Counted from the first letter of the stretch, positions 1 through 5,442 are shown. The stretch: 8,825 nt of DNA from Bacteroidales bacterium (GCA_016281295.1 JAEEII010000240.1:1-8825); one strand, 5' to 3'. Notes: generated by a model not told the origin, from the sequence alone. Program-made: numbers and translations.

Positions 1-194
1 CGCTTACCGATGAGATACGCCTTGTGCCGAGCAATCGTTCTGCAATCCTCTTCAAGAACATACTTACAGAAAGCGAGATGGCCCACGTCCAGCAATCGAT
101 GCCGCAGGGTGAAAAATTGCACTACGGCCTTGTTCTCTGCAATGTTTATAAGCGCGGAATACAAAAGGTGGAGTTCACAATCAAGAAGAAATAA
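1..194 (+). CDS. 3' end of an unrecognised gene (5' part outside window)
   Basis: An open frame enters from the window edge (first full codon at base 3) and ends with TAA at 192-194, giving 63 residues. It has no internal stop and a protein-like composition, with hydrophobic segments alternating with charged ones (…HYGLVLCNVYKRG…) and a lysine-rich end (FTIKKK). No start codon is visible, so the true length is unknown. A strong hairpin begins 12 bases after the stop, where a 3' end would be expected, and the next gene runs toward it from the other strand. I do not recognise the family and propose no function. The overlapping frame that starts with ATG at base 10 runs through the terminator and is a shadow. 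Confidence 0.55.
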   Translation, partial: LTDEIRLVPSNRSAILFKNILTESEMAHVQQSMPQGEKLHYGLVLCNVYKRGIQKVEFTIKKK

Positions 195-205
195 AACAAA
201 CGTAT

Positions 206-241
206 GCAGGGGGAGTTGTCATTATGTGATACTCCCCCTGC
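206..241. terminator. Bidirectional intrinsic terminator between convergent genes
   Basis: A perfect 11-bp stem pairs GCAGGGGGAGT (206-216) with ACTCCCCCTGC (231-241). The loop is 14 nt and can form an extra 3-bp TCA/TGA pairing. On the minus strand the hairpin is followed by a T-rich tract (complement of 189-205); on the plus strand the following bases are only moderately T-rich. It lies between the plus-strand stop at 194 and the minus-strand stop at 272, so it could terminate both genes. Confidence 0.75.
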
Positions 242-271
242 TTGTATCTACTCTACGAGGAATTATCTTAG

Positions 272-1036
272 TCACCTTGACATCCCTTGCTGGTACTTCT
301 CTATTCGCCCATCATATCTGCCATCTGCAATGTCGTGGACTTCATGGTCGGCACGTCTGAGTTCGTTGGCATTGAACCTGCCCAAGGTGCTTGCCAACCA
401 TACAAACCAGTCTGCCACCTGCTTCAAGGTGGCACTGGCAAGGTCGGCAAACATCTTTAGGTAGTGTTTGATGGCGTATGACTCGTTGTCCCAGAAGATG
501 TCACCATGCTTGCCGCCTCGACCGCCGAAGCCTGAATAGGCAAAGTCCTGGATGGCCTTGATGCAGAATTGCAAGCCCTCGTCAATGCGGTAGATATAGG
601 CAGACATGGCAAAAAACATTGGGTCTCGCCAGTCGGCACGCTCCTTGATGGTGTAGAAGTCTTGCAGCTTCTCGTCGGCTTTCGCTGCCAATTCTGCGAT
701 TTCCTGCTTTTTGCCTTCAATAGTATCATCAAGAGATTGGGAGCGGTTCGTCTTGTTCCTGATGTCAAGGTCAAGGCGATTGCTGCGCTCTGCTTTCGTG
801 CGGTTGGCACTTGTCAGATAGTCGTGTTCCTTCCACAAGTCTGCCACTTCCGTTTTTGCCGCTTCGACCTCTTCCTCCACCTCTTCCTTCTCGGCGGCGG
901 CTTTCTTTGCCTCTTCCTGGAGTTGTTTCTACTGCCTTTCCTGCTTCTGGATGATGAAGTCGTTCCGTTCCAGATGGTCAATCCCCGTCTCAGACTAAGG
1001 TGATTTAAGGGAACACCCAACGAACTCTCTGTTCAT
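272..1036 (-). pseudogene. Remnant of a coiled-coil mobilization-type protein (possible MobV C-terminus), two in-frame TAG codons
   Basis: Reading from 1036 down to the TGA at 272-274, one frame is kept throughout but is broken by TAG at 995-997 and TAG at 929-931. Between and after these stops the peptide continues as one coherent charged coiled coil (…ERNDFIIQKQERQ, stop, KQLQEEAKKAAAEKEEVEEE…). A globular C-terminal part follows, with FAYSGFGGRGGKHGDIFWD and DWFVWLASTLGRFN. The longest uninterrupted piece runs 880-272 from a GTG (202 residues). Long glutamate/lysine/alanine coiled coils followed by a small helical end are typical of Bacteroidales MobV-type plasmid-recombination/mobilization proteins, but the N-terminal relaxase domain with its histidine motif is absent, so it is a 5'-truncated relic. 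An ATG at 1034-1036, in the same frame and behind a promoter-like sequence, gives only 13 codons (MNREFVGCSLKSP) before the first TAG. The family call is tentative; that the gene is broken is well supported. Confidence 0.5.
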
Positions 1037-1059
1037 CCACCCGAGGTACAATGGCGGTA

Positions 1060-1091
1060 CAAAATTACTCTAAAAGGGGGAAACGCGCAAT
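1060..1091 (-). promoter_or_regulatory. Candidate Bacteroidales promoter facing the gene remnant
   Basis: On the minus strand, TAATTTTG (complement of 1060-1067) matches the Bacteroidales -7 consensus TAnnTTTG. ATTG (complement of 1088-1091) lies with a 20-nt spacer between its TTG and the -7 box, close to the usual -33 spacing. Transcription would start near 1053 and reach the ATG at 1036. It probably served a gene that has since been deleted or rearranged. Confidence 0.45.
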
Positions 1092-1126
1092 AGACGAAGA
1101 ATAAGGTTAGTTAAGCGGAGTTAATT

Positions 1127-1145
1127 GTGTGACAGTGTTTCACAC
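1127..1145. repeat. Inverted repeat GTGTGA-N7-TCACAC
   Basis: Perfect 6-bp arms are separated by 7 nt. The arms resemble the TGTGA/TCACA half-sites of CRP/FNR-type regulators, whose usual spacer is 6. It lies in the gene-free stretch 1037-1408, about 170 bp upstream of the promoter of the next gene, so a regulatory link is only possible. Confidence 0.3.
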
Positions 1146-1245
1146 GCTTTGATTTAAGGTTTGTTTCGGTCTGTTTTGACCTAATTTAGTTGGTGAATAA
1201 TTCTTGTATAACCTTTGGCATCGGCAAATACTGCGGATGGGGAAA

Positions 1246-1285
1246 TCCCTAACGAAGTTTAGGGAAAGGGTACGTAGCGTTTAGG
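1246..1285. promoter_or_regulatory. TTAGGG-type inverted and direct repeats upstream of the secreted-protein promoter
   Basis: TCCCTAA (1246-1252) and TTAGGGA (1259-1265) form a perfect 7-bp inverted repeat with a 6-nt spacer. GTTTAGG occurs at 1257-1263 and again at 1279-1285, 22 bp apart, so the two copies would lie on the same DNA face. The cluster ends about 10 bp before the candidate -33 box, a plausible operator position. Confidence 0.35.
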
Positions 1286-1294
1286 ATAAAACCT

Positions 1295-1325
1295 TTTGAA
1301 AGCTCATGGAAAATGCCGTACTTTG
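1295..1325 (+). promoter_or_regulatory. Candidate promoter of the His-rich secreted protein gene
   Basis: TTTG at 1295-1298 is followed after 20 nt by TACTTTG (1319-1325), one base short of the Bacteroidales TAnnTTTG -7 box but in the common TTTGC context. A start near 1332 would give a leader of about 77 nt. That leader contains two small stem-loops, CCCT/AGGG (1345-1356) and CTGGC/GCCAG (1359-1372). Confidence 0.55.
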
Positions 1326-1408
1326 CACCGTGAACAGATAAACACCCTTAGCAGGGGGCTGGCTTAGGCCAGGAATTAATAACAATTTAAAGTATAGGAG
1401 ACACGACT

Positions 1409-1999
1409 ATGAAGAAGATGATGATGAGCACCAGCCTTTTGGTGATTCTGGCTGTGATGACGGCTGTGACCGTCCCGGCCAACGCAATGAGCTATAAAGC
1501 AGCAAAGAACGAGGCTCTTTTCCTCTCGGACAAGATGGCCTACGAGCTGAACCTGACGGATGCCCAGTATGATGCCGTCTACGAGATCAACCTGGACTAC
1601 CTGATGAGTGTGAATGTACAGGCCGACGTGCTGGGCGTCTGGTGGGATCGCCGCAATGCCGACCTCCGCTATGTGCTGACTCCGAGGCAGTACGACAGGT
1701 ACGTGGCCCTGAGCCATTTCTATCGTCCAGTCAGCTGGCGCAATGGAGCTTGGGCGTTCCACGTCTACAGCCACTACACCAATCGCGGCCATTTCTTCAA
1801 GGCACGCCCAACGGTGTTCGTGTCCTACAGGGGCGGTCACAACAAGGTTCACGGCTCACACTATGCGCACATGGGCAGGCCCGCACCAGCTCTTGCCGCC
1901 AGGCACCACCACCCGGCTGAAGGGCACTTGCACGGCAAGAACGCTCCGAAGAAACCGGTCAAGGTCGCAAGAGTGACGCACGGCAGGAACCGCCGCTAA
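1409..1999 (+). CDS. Secreted histidine-rich protein with two LTxxQ motifs, function unknown
   Basis: The protein has 196 residues. It begins with a clear signal peptide (basic MKK, a hydrophobic stretch, likely cleavage after Ala-Asn-Ala at 24-26), so it should be exported to the periplasm or beyond. The mature part holds LTDAQ (49-53) and LTPRQ (90-94), each followed by a Tyr. The LTxxQ signature marks the Spy/CpxP group of periplasmic chaperone and metal-stress proteins, but overall similarity to that group is unproven. A helical charged region (30-100) leads into an aromatic segment (FYRPVSW…AWAFHVY, 104-120) and then a basic tail with 13 histidines between 118 and 191, including HHH at 166-168. 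This suggests metal binding or contact with an acidic surface. The start is supported by AGGAG at 1396-1400, nine bases before the ATG. It is monocistronic, with its own promoter and terminator. Confidence 0.85.
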   Translation: MKKMMMSTSLLVILAVMTAVTVPANAMSYKAAKNEALFLSDKMAYELNLTDAQYDAVYEINLDYLMSVNVQADVLGVWWDRRNADLRYVLTPRQYDRYVALSHFYRPVSWRNGAWAFHVYSHYTNRGHFFKARPTVFVSYRGGHNKVHGSHYAHMGRPAPALAARHHHPAEGHLHGKNAPKKPVKVARVTHGRNRR

Positions 2000-2050
2000 A
2001 GGTGATAACAGGGCTTTGATTTTCCATTATATGCCTCGCAAGAGGACTCC

Positions 2051-2081
2051 GGGGAATCCCACCAATGGGGTTCCCTTTTTT
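2051..2081 (+). terminator. Rho-independent terminator
   Basis: GGGAATCCC (2052-2060) pairs with GGGGTTCCC (2067-2075) as nine base pairs including one G-T wobble. The loop is 6 nt and six Ts follow (2076-2081). It ends the secreted-protein transcript and separates it from the transporter gene. Confidence 0.85.
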
Positions 2082-2149
2082 GGCTGTCGATGTCGGCATT
2101 AACCACACAAAAGGTATGTTCTATAGATGGCTAAACACACTAATCTTGC

Positions 2150-2167
2150 AATCGTAGCCAAATCGTA
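2150..2167 (+). promoter_or_regulatory. Pho-box-like tandem direct repeat (AATCGTA, 4 bp, AATCGTA)
   Basis: The 7-mer AATCGTA occurs at 2150-2156 and again at 2161-2167, separated by 4 bp (period 11). This is the geometry bound by dimers of OmpR/PhoB-type winged-helix proteins. It lies about 35 bp upstream of the -7 box of the gene at 2240, which itself encodes such a DNA-binding domain. The base sequence does not match the E. coli Pho box, so the resemblance is in spacing only. Confidence 0.45.
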
Positions 2168-2202
2168 ACCGTCTTCTCCGTGCATACATGGAATTTTTTT
2201 CG

Positions 2203-2210
2203 TAATTTTG
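2203..2210 (+). promoter_or_regulatory. -7 box of the Na/Pi cotransporter fusion gene
   Basis: TAATTTTG fits TAnnTTTG exactly and is followed by CG. Start of transcription would be near 2217, leaving a leader of about 24 nt before the ATG at 2240. No good -33 TTTG is seen at the right distance, as would be expected of a promoter that needs an activator. The ribosome site is weak (AGTAAG). Confidence 0.6.
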
Positions 2211-2239
2211 CGCCATAAAATCATCAAACGAGTAAGATA

Positions 2240-4255
2240 ATGACTTTCGAAATTCTATTCAGACTCCTCGGCTCGCTGGCGCTGCTCATCTACGGCATGA
2301 AGACGATGAGCGACGCCCTGCAGAAACTGGCGGGCTCGGAACTGCGACACGTGCTGGCCAAGATGACCCAAAACCGGCTGACGGGGATGCTCACAGGTAC
2401 GTTTGTGACCTGTGCGGTACAGTCGTCGTCGGCCACCACCGTGATGACCGTCTCCTTCGTGAGCGCTGGGATGCTGACGCTGGCTCAGGCCATCTCGGTC
2501 ATCATGGGGGCGAACATCGGCACTACGCTGACGGCGTGGATCATGTCGCTGGGCTACAGCGTAGACCTGACCGTCGTCGTATTCCCTGCGTTCATCGTCG
2601 GCATGACGCTCATCTACAAGAAGCGCCACCGCGTGGTGGGCGATCTGCTGTTCGGGCTGGCCTTCCTGTTCTGGTCGCTGGTGATGCTGAGTGCTGTGGG
2701 CCGCGACATGGACCTGGAGCACAACGCCGACGTGGTAGGCTTCTTCGCCTCGTTCAACACCGACAGCTACCTCACCATCCTCGCCTTCCTCGCCGTGGGC
2801 ACCGTCATCACCTGCCTTGTGCAGTCGTCGGCCGCCGTCATGGCCATCACCATCCTGCTCTGCTCCACTGGTGTGCTGCCTATCTACATGGGCATCGCGC
2901 TGGTCATGGGCGAGAACATCGGCACGACGGCTACCGCCAACCTTGCCGCACTCGGCGCGGGCATAGAGGCAAGGCGGGCAGCACTGGCCCATCTGCTGTT
3001 CAACGTCTTCGGAGTCATCTGGGTGCTCGCCGTGTTCTATCCCTTCGTCGATATCGTGTGCTCGATGGCAGGATACACACCCCCTACGGTCTCTGCCGAG
3101 GGGACTTCTATGGTTAGCAAGGCGCTTGTGTCCTCCTCGGCGAGCGAAGGTGGGGCAGCTTCTGTCTCCGTTGTCCTCGCCCTCTTCCACACCTGCTTCA
3201 ACGTCCTGAACACCGCGCTGCTCCTCGGCTTCGTGCCGCAGATGGAACGGCTGGTCTGCCGTCTCCTGCCCGACAGGAAGCAGGCGAAGGCCGAGACCTC
3301 GCTCCGCTTCATCACTGCCGGCCTGATGCAGACCCCCGAAATATCCGTCCTACAGGCCCAAAAGGAAATCGTACTCTTCGCCGAGCGCATGCAGCGTATG
3401 TTCGACATGACCCGCGCCCTGCTCGACGAGCGCGACCGCAAGGAATTCGACCGTCAGTATGAGCGCATCGCCAAGTACGAAACCATTGCCGACAACATGG
3501 AAATCGAGATTGCCGCCTATCTAGAGAAGGTCAGCAACGAGCACCTCTCCGACGACACAAAGCGCAAGATCCGCGACATGCTCCGCCAGATTGGCGAACT
3601 GGAGTCCATCGGCGACGCCTGCTTCAAAGCCGCCCGCACCCTCCGGCATCTGCGTGAAGAACGCATCGACTTTACCCCCGGCCAATATGCCAACCTCCAC
3701 GATATGCTACGCCTCACGAACGAGGCCCTGACGCAGATGATGGTTATCGTCAGCGGACGCCGCGAAGACCTCAGCATCGATGCCTCGCAGGACATTGAGC
3801 GCGACATCAACGCCTTGCGTGACCGCCTCAAGGCAGAGACTGTCGGCGAAATCAACAGCCATGCCTACAGCTATGCCCTCGGCTCCCTCTACAACGACAT
3901 CGTCGCTGACTGCGAGCGTCTAGGCGACTATGTCATCAATGTCGTCGAGTCGCGTCTGGGAAAGCACTTCCTCACCTTTCGCGGGCTCCAGCTCAACCTC
4001 GACCACAAGACCGTCAGCATAGACGGCCAGCCCGTCAGCCTCACCCGTACAGAGTTTGAGCTCCTTCATCTTTTGTTAAAGAACCGAGGCCATGTCCTCT
4101 CCCGCCAACAGCTCATGGATTCAGTTTGGGCTGGCGTCATAGTTACCGAACGCACCGTCAACGTGCATATCGCCCGTCTTCGGAAGAAAATTGGTGCCTA
4201 TGCCTCCAACATCGTAAGCCGGCAAGGTTTCGGATATGTGTTTGAAGGGGAATGA
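2240..4255 (+). CDS. Na+/phosphate cotransporter fused to PhoU domain and C-terminal OmpR/PhoB-type winged helix
   Basis: The protein has 671 residues in one unbroken frame. Residues 1-340 form a Na/Pi cotransporter core (PNaS/NptA-YjbB type) with its two inverted halves: QSSSATT (61-67) with GANIGTT (90-96), and QSSAAV (195-200) with GENIGTT (224-230), plus several membrane helices. It should carry inorganic phosphate with sodium across the inner membrane. Residues about 370-575 are a PhoU-like helical domain, with acidic motifs such as YETIADNMEIE (413-423), ELESIGDA (453-460) and CERLGDYV (558-565). Residues about 578-670 form a complete OmpR/PhoB winged helix: TRTEFELLHLLLKNRG (602-617), recognition-helix region ERTVNVHIARLRKKIG (637-652) and the wing RQGFGYVFE. 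There is no receiver domain. Ordinary family members end after PhoU, at about 550-580 residues. PhoU is cytoplasmic, so the added domain should also face DNA. I infer a transporter that doubles as a membrane-bound regulator, possibly of its own promoter. Transport and DNA binding are unproven. Confidence 0.93.
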   Translation: MTFEILFRLLGSLALLIYGMKTMSDALQKLAGSELRHVLAKMTQNRLTGMLTGTFVTCAVQSSSATTVMTVSFVSAGMLTLAQAISVIMGANIGTTLTAWIMSLGYSVDLTVVVFPAFIVGMTLIYKKRHRVVGDLLFGLAFLFWSLVMLSAVGRDMDLEHNADVVGFFASFNTDSYLTILAFLAVGTVITCLVQSSAAVMAITILLCSTGVLPIYMGIALVMGENIGTTATANLAALGAGIEARRAALAHLLFNVFGVIWVLAVFYPFVDIVCSMAGYTPPTVSAEGTSMVSKALVSSSASEGGAASVSVVLALFHTCFNVLNTALLLGFVPQMERLVCRLLPDRKQAKAETSLRFITAGLMQTPEISVLQAQKEIVLFAERMQRMFDMTRALLDERDRKEFDRQYERIAKYETIADNMEIEIAAYLEKVSNEHLSDDTKRKIRDMLRQIGELESIGDACFKAARTLRHLREERIDFTPGQYANLHDMLRLTNEALTQMMVIVSGRREDLSIDASQDIERDINALRDRLKAETVGEINSHAYSYALGSLYNDIVADCERLGDYVINVVESRLGKHFLTFRGLQLNLDHKTVSIDGQPVSLTRTEFELLHLLLKNRGHVLSRQQLMDSVWAGVIVTERTVNVHIARLRKKIGAYASNIVSRQGFGYVFEGE

Positions 4256-4419
4256 TGCATTCACGGAATAACAAACTATAGACAGTTCATAATCCTTGTC
4301 AGGATGGCTATTCATATAGCGTTTGGCATCGCACTCCTGGCGATAGCTGAAACTACGGTAGCCAGACCGTTATAGCAATCATCATTTGGACATAACAACA
4401 CTATTTGCCCCATATTTAC
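4256..4419. other. Intergenic stretch without a supported gene
   Basis: It contains two short inverted repeats: ATCCT-N4-AGGAT (4292-4305), a weak possible terminator of the transporter gene with no T run, and ACGGT-N6-ACCGT (4355-4370). A minus-strand frame here reads like protein for about 40 codons but has no homolog I recognise. The base composition becomes AT-rich along this stretch. Confidence 0.4.
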
Positions 4420-4478
4420 TATACCATATTGGGTATAAATCAAGATAATCAGCGATTTTTTATACCCGAATTGATATA
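4420..4478. promoter_or_regulatory. Two candidate HipB operators, TATACC-N6-G(G/A)TATA
   Basis: O1 is TATACC (4420-4425) with GGTATA (4432-4437), a perfect palindrome. O2 is TATACC (4461-4466) with GATATA (4473-4478), one mismatch and the same 6-nt spacer. The copies are exactly 41 bp apart, close to four helical turns. O2 covers the expected -33 region of the promoter, and another GGTATA half-site lies at 4515-4520 near the transcript start. E. coli HipB binds TATCC-N8-GGATA, a similar design, so autorepression by the downstream HTH protein is likely. Confidence 0.55.
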
Positions 4479-4504
4479 TTATTCACAATAAATGTGTACC
4501 TTTG
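4471..4504 (+). promoter_or_regulatory. Promoter of the hipB-hipA remnant operon
   Basis: TACCTTTG (4497-4504), followed by CACC, is a perfect Bacteroidales -7 box. A TTG at 4471-4473 could serve as -33, though the 23-nt spacer is slightly long. The start would be near 4511, giving a leader of about 16 nt. It overlaps the second candidate operator. Confidence 0.7.
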
Positions 4505-4526
4505 CACCCGTTAAGGTATATTATTC

Positions 4527-4730
4527 ATGATGACGTTATCGGAACACATTAAACAAAAAAGGAAGCGAAACGGCCTTTCTCAAGTAGAGTTGGCTGAGAG
4601 GGCTGGAGTGGGGCTCAGGTTTGTAAGGGATCTAGAACAAGGAAAGCAGACGCTGAGAATGGATAAGGTAAATGATGTCCTTGCCTTGTTTGGCGAACAT
4701 CTGGGACCTATAAAAACTGATATAACATGA
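4527..4730 (+). CDS. hipB: HipB-type antitoxin / XRE-family transcriptional regulator
   Basis: The protein has 67 residues and is almost entirely one XRE/Cro-type helix-turn-helix (about 4-60). LSQVELAERAGVG (17-29) is the turn-helix segment, and FVRDLEQGKQTLRMDKVNDVL (32-52) is characteristic of the HipB/y4mF antitoxin subgroup. HipB proteins bind palindromic operators, repress their operon and neutralise the HipA kinase toxin. ATG codons at 4527 and 4530 are both possible; AAGG at 4513-4516 favours the first. The stop overlaps the next start as ATGA, so the two genes are translationally coupled as in typical hipBA loci. The toxin gene that follows is reduced to a stub, so this antitoxin is probably an orphan that may still work as a repressor or protect against related toxins. 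Confidence 0.88.
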   Translation: MMTLSEHIKQKRKRNGLSQVELAERAGVGLRFVRDLEQGKQTLRMDKVNDVLALFGEHLGPIKTDIT

Positions 4731-5044
4731 AACAGGCAGGTATCAGAGAAAAGTTCTTGCATTTAATAGCAGTATTGCTTGCAGACCCTGCTGATACAGA
4801 GGAAATGGCGATGAGCTTTTCTGTGGGAGGTGGAAAAAGTGGCTTTCATCGCAATACTTTTATGACAGCTTTTGTCGAGAGCGGTATTTCTGTTGCCAGA
4901 TCAGAGAAGATGATAGAACAAATGAGGACACACCTTCCCAAATGGAAAGACCTCATCAGCCAGTCATTTCTGCCAGAGAAGATGAAGACAGACTATTGCA
5001 CTTTGCTTGACAAAAGGAATAGCACCTTGGATATCGGGAAATAA
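4727..5044 (+). pseudogene. hipA: hipA toxin remnant: N-terminal start joined to C-terminal end by internal deletion
   Basis: The open frame has 105 residues; known HipA kinases (one chain or split N and C proteins) total about 400. From about residue 12 the sequence follows the extreme C-terminus of Bacteroidales HipA: LLADPADTEEMAMSF (17-31) corresponds to the usual NPEDTEELALTL stretch. Next come a GGGKS… segment, a helical region and ISQSFLPEKMKTDYCTLLDKR (77-97), matching the HSFLS-EYKEKY-VLETR ending. The first residues, MKQAGI, look like an original HipA start, still overlapping hipB by 4 bp. The nucleotide-binding loop, the catalytic HxxN-type loop and the metal-binding aspartate are all missing, so it cannot be an active kinase. 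The frame is intact, so a protein may still be made; it could bind HipB, but that is speculation. A small unrelated protein is possible but less likely. Confidence 0.6.
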
Positions 5045-5090
5045 AAAAAACAAGCGATGTAGCTCAAAAGTCACATCGCTTGTTTCTTAG
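5043..5090. terminator. Strong bidirectional terminator, best oriented for the minus strand
   Basis: A perfect 13-bp stem pairs AAACAAGCGATGT (5048-5060) with ACATCGCTTGTTT (5073-5085) around a 12-nt loop. On the plus strand it ends with TTTCTT after the hipA remnant. On the minus strand the stem runs into eight Ts (complement of 5043-5050), a better terminator signal. This suggests a minus-strand transcript also ends here. Confidence 0.85.
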
Positions 5091-5124
5091 TCTTCATCCT
5101 CGTTGAAGCAAATATTGCCCACTG

Positions 5125-5185
5125 ACTATCAGTATTTTATGTTAATAACTTGTGGTTTTGGAAGTAGTTGTTTCTACTATCAGTA
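5125..5185. repeat. Two copies of ACTATCAGTA 51 bp apart
   Basis: The 10-mer occurs at 5125-5134 and 5176-5185 inside the gene-free stretch 5091-5376. A small inverted repeat (AGTAG-N6-CTACT) overlaps the second copy. No insertion sequence or attachment site could be tied to it. Confidence 0.25.
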
Positions 5186-5252
5186 ACTATGAAAAGCCAT
5201 TGGTTAGCGGATTTTATACTCTTTCAACCACGTTTATTGTTCTCTCTGTTTA

Positions 5253-5260
5253 CAAAGGTA
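5253..5260 (-). promoter_or_regulatory. Candidate -7 box for a minus-strand transcript
   Basis: The complement of 5253-5260 is TACCTTTG, identical to the hipB -7 box. No convincing -33 TTTG is found about 20 nt upstream. It faces away from the WG-repeat operon and toward the two-way terminator at 5043-5090. Confidence 0.4.
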
Positions 5261-5376
5261 CAAACTTTTTTATATACACTTCTTCTTTGGGAATATTTCT
5301 TCTTTCTTCACCTTTTTTTAATATATAGAACTTTTCCGTATCATGCAGAAATAAAGCCTCAAGAACAAAAGACAAC

Positions 5377-5403
5377 GGAAACACCTATTTAAAAGGGTGT
5401 TCC
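5377..5403 (-). terminator. Probable terminator of the WG-repeat/TonB operon
   Basis: GGAA(A)CACC (5377-5385) pairs with GGTGTTCC (5396-5403) with one bulged A. On the minus strand it lies 40 nt past the stop at 5443 and is followed by a moderately T-rich tract. The stem is shorter and the T run poorer than at the other terminators in the window. Confidence 0.5.
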
Positions 5404-5442
5404 CGCTGTACTTGTTATATCGAATTTGCTTGGCAATGAATA

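Larger units (their letters stand above)
5043..5246 (-). ncRNA. Candidate small RNA of about 200 nt, no known family recognised
   Basis: A -7 box TACCTTTG lies on the minus strand at 5260-5253, so transcription would start near 5246. An optimal hairpin and T-run terminator lies about 200 nt downstream. No frame between them is longer than a few codons. The predicted RNA has local pairings such as AGTAG/CTACT (minus strand of 5162-5177) and GTGGTT pairing with AACCAC. The -33 box is poor. It could instead be the tail of a decayed gene, since a short peptide ending …CFNEDED lies before the terminator. Confidence 0.3.

Noticed and set aside
569..1003. Plus-strand frame of 144 codons with Leu/Phe-rich stretches that mimic membrane helices
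   Set aside because: It is the antisense of a Glu/Lys-rich coiled coil, whose complement codes Leu/Phe runs. The coiled-coil frame on the minus strand is the better explanation.
1214..1225. ACCTTTGG sequence as a second promoter
   Set aside because: TA and TTTG are three bases apart instead of two, no -33 partner is evident, and a better candidate lies closer to the gene.
1376..1852. Minus-strand frame of 158 codons over the secreted His-rich gene
   Set aside because: It has no signal or domain and no ribosome site, and it lies opposite a gene with signal peptide, promoter and terminator.
2255..3190. Long minus-strand frame of 311 codons opposite the cotransporter
   Set aside because: Its translation is rich in His, Asp, Arg and Gly without domain structure, as expected for the antisense of GC-rich coding DNA, and it overlaps a clear transporter gene.
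5168..5392. Plus-strand 74-codon frame rich in Phe and Leu
   Set aside because: It lies in AT-rich intergenic DNA, has no ribosome site, and runs into the terminator hairpin of the opposite operon; the composition follows from T-rich DNA.
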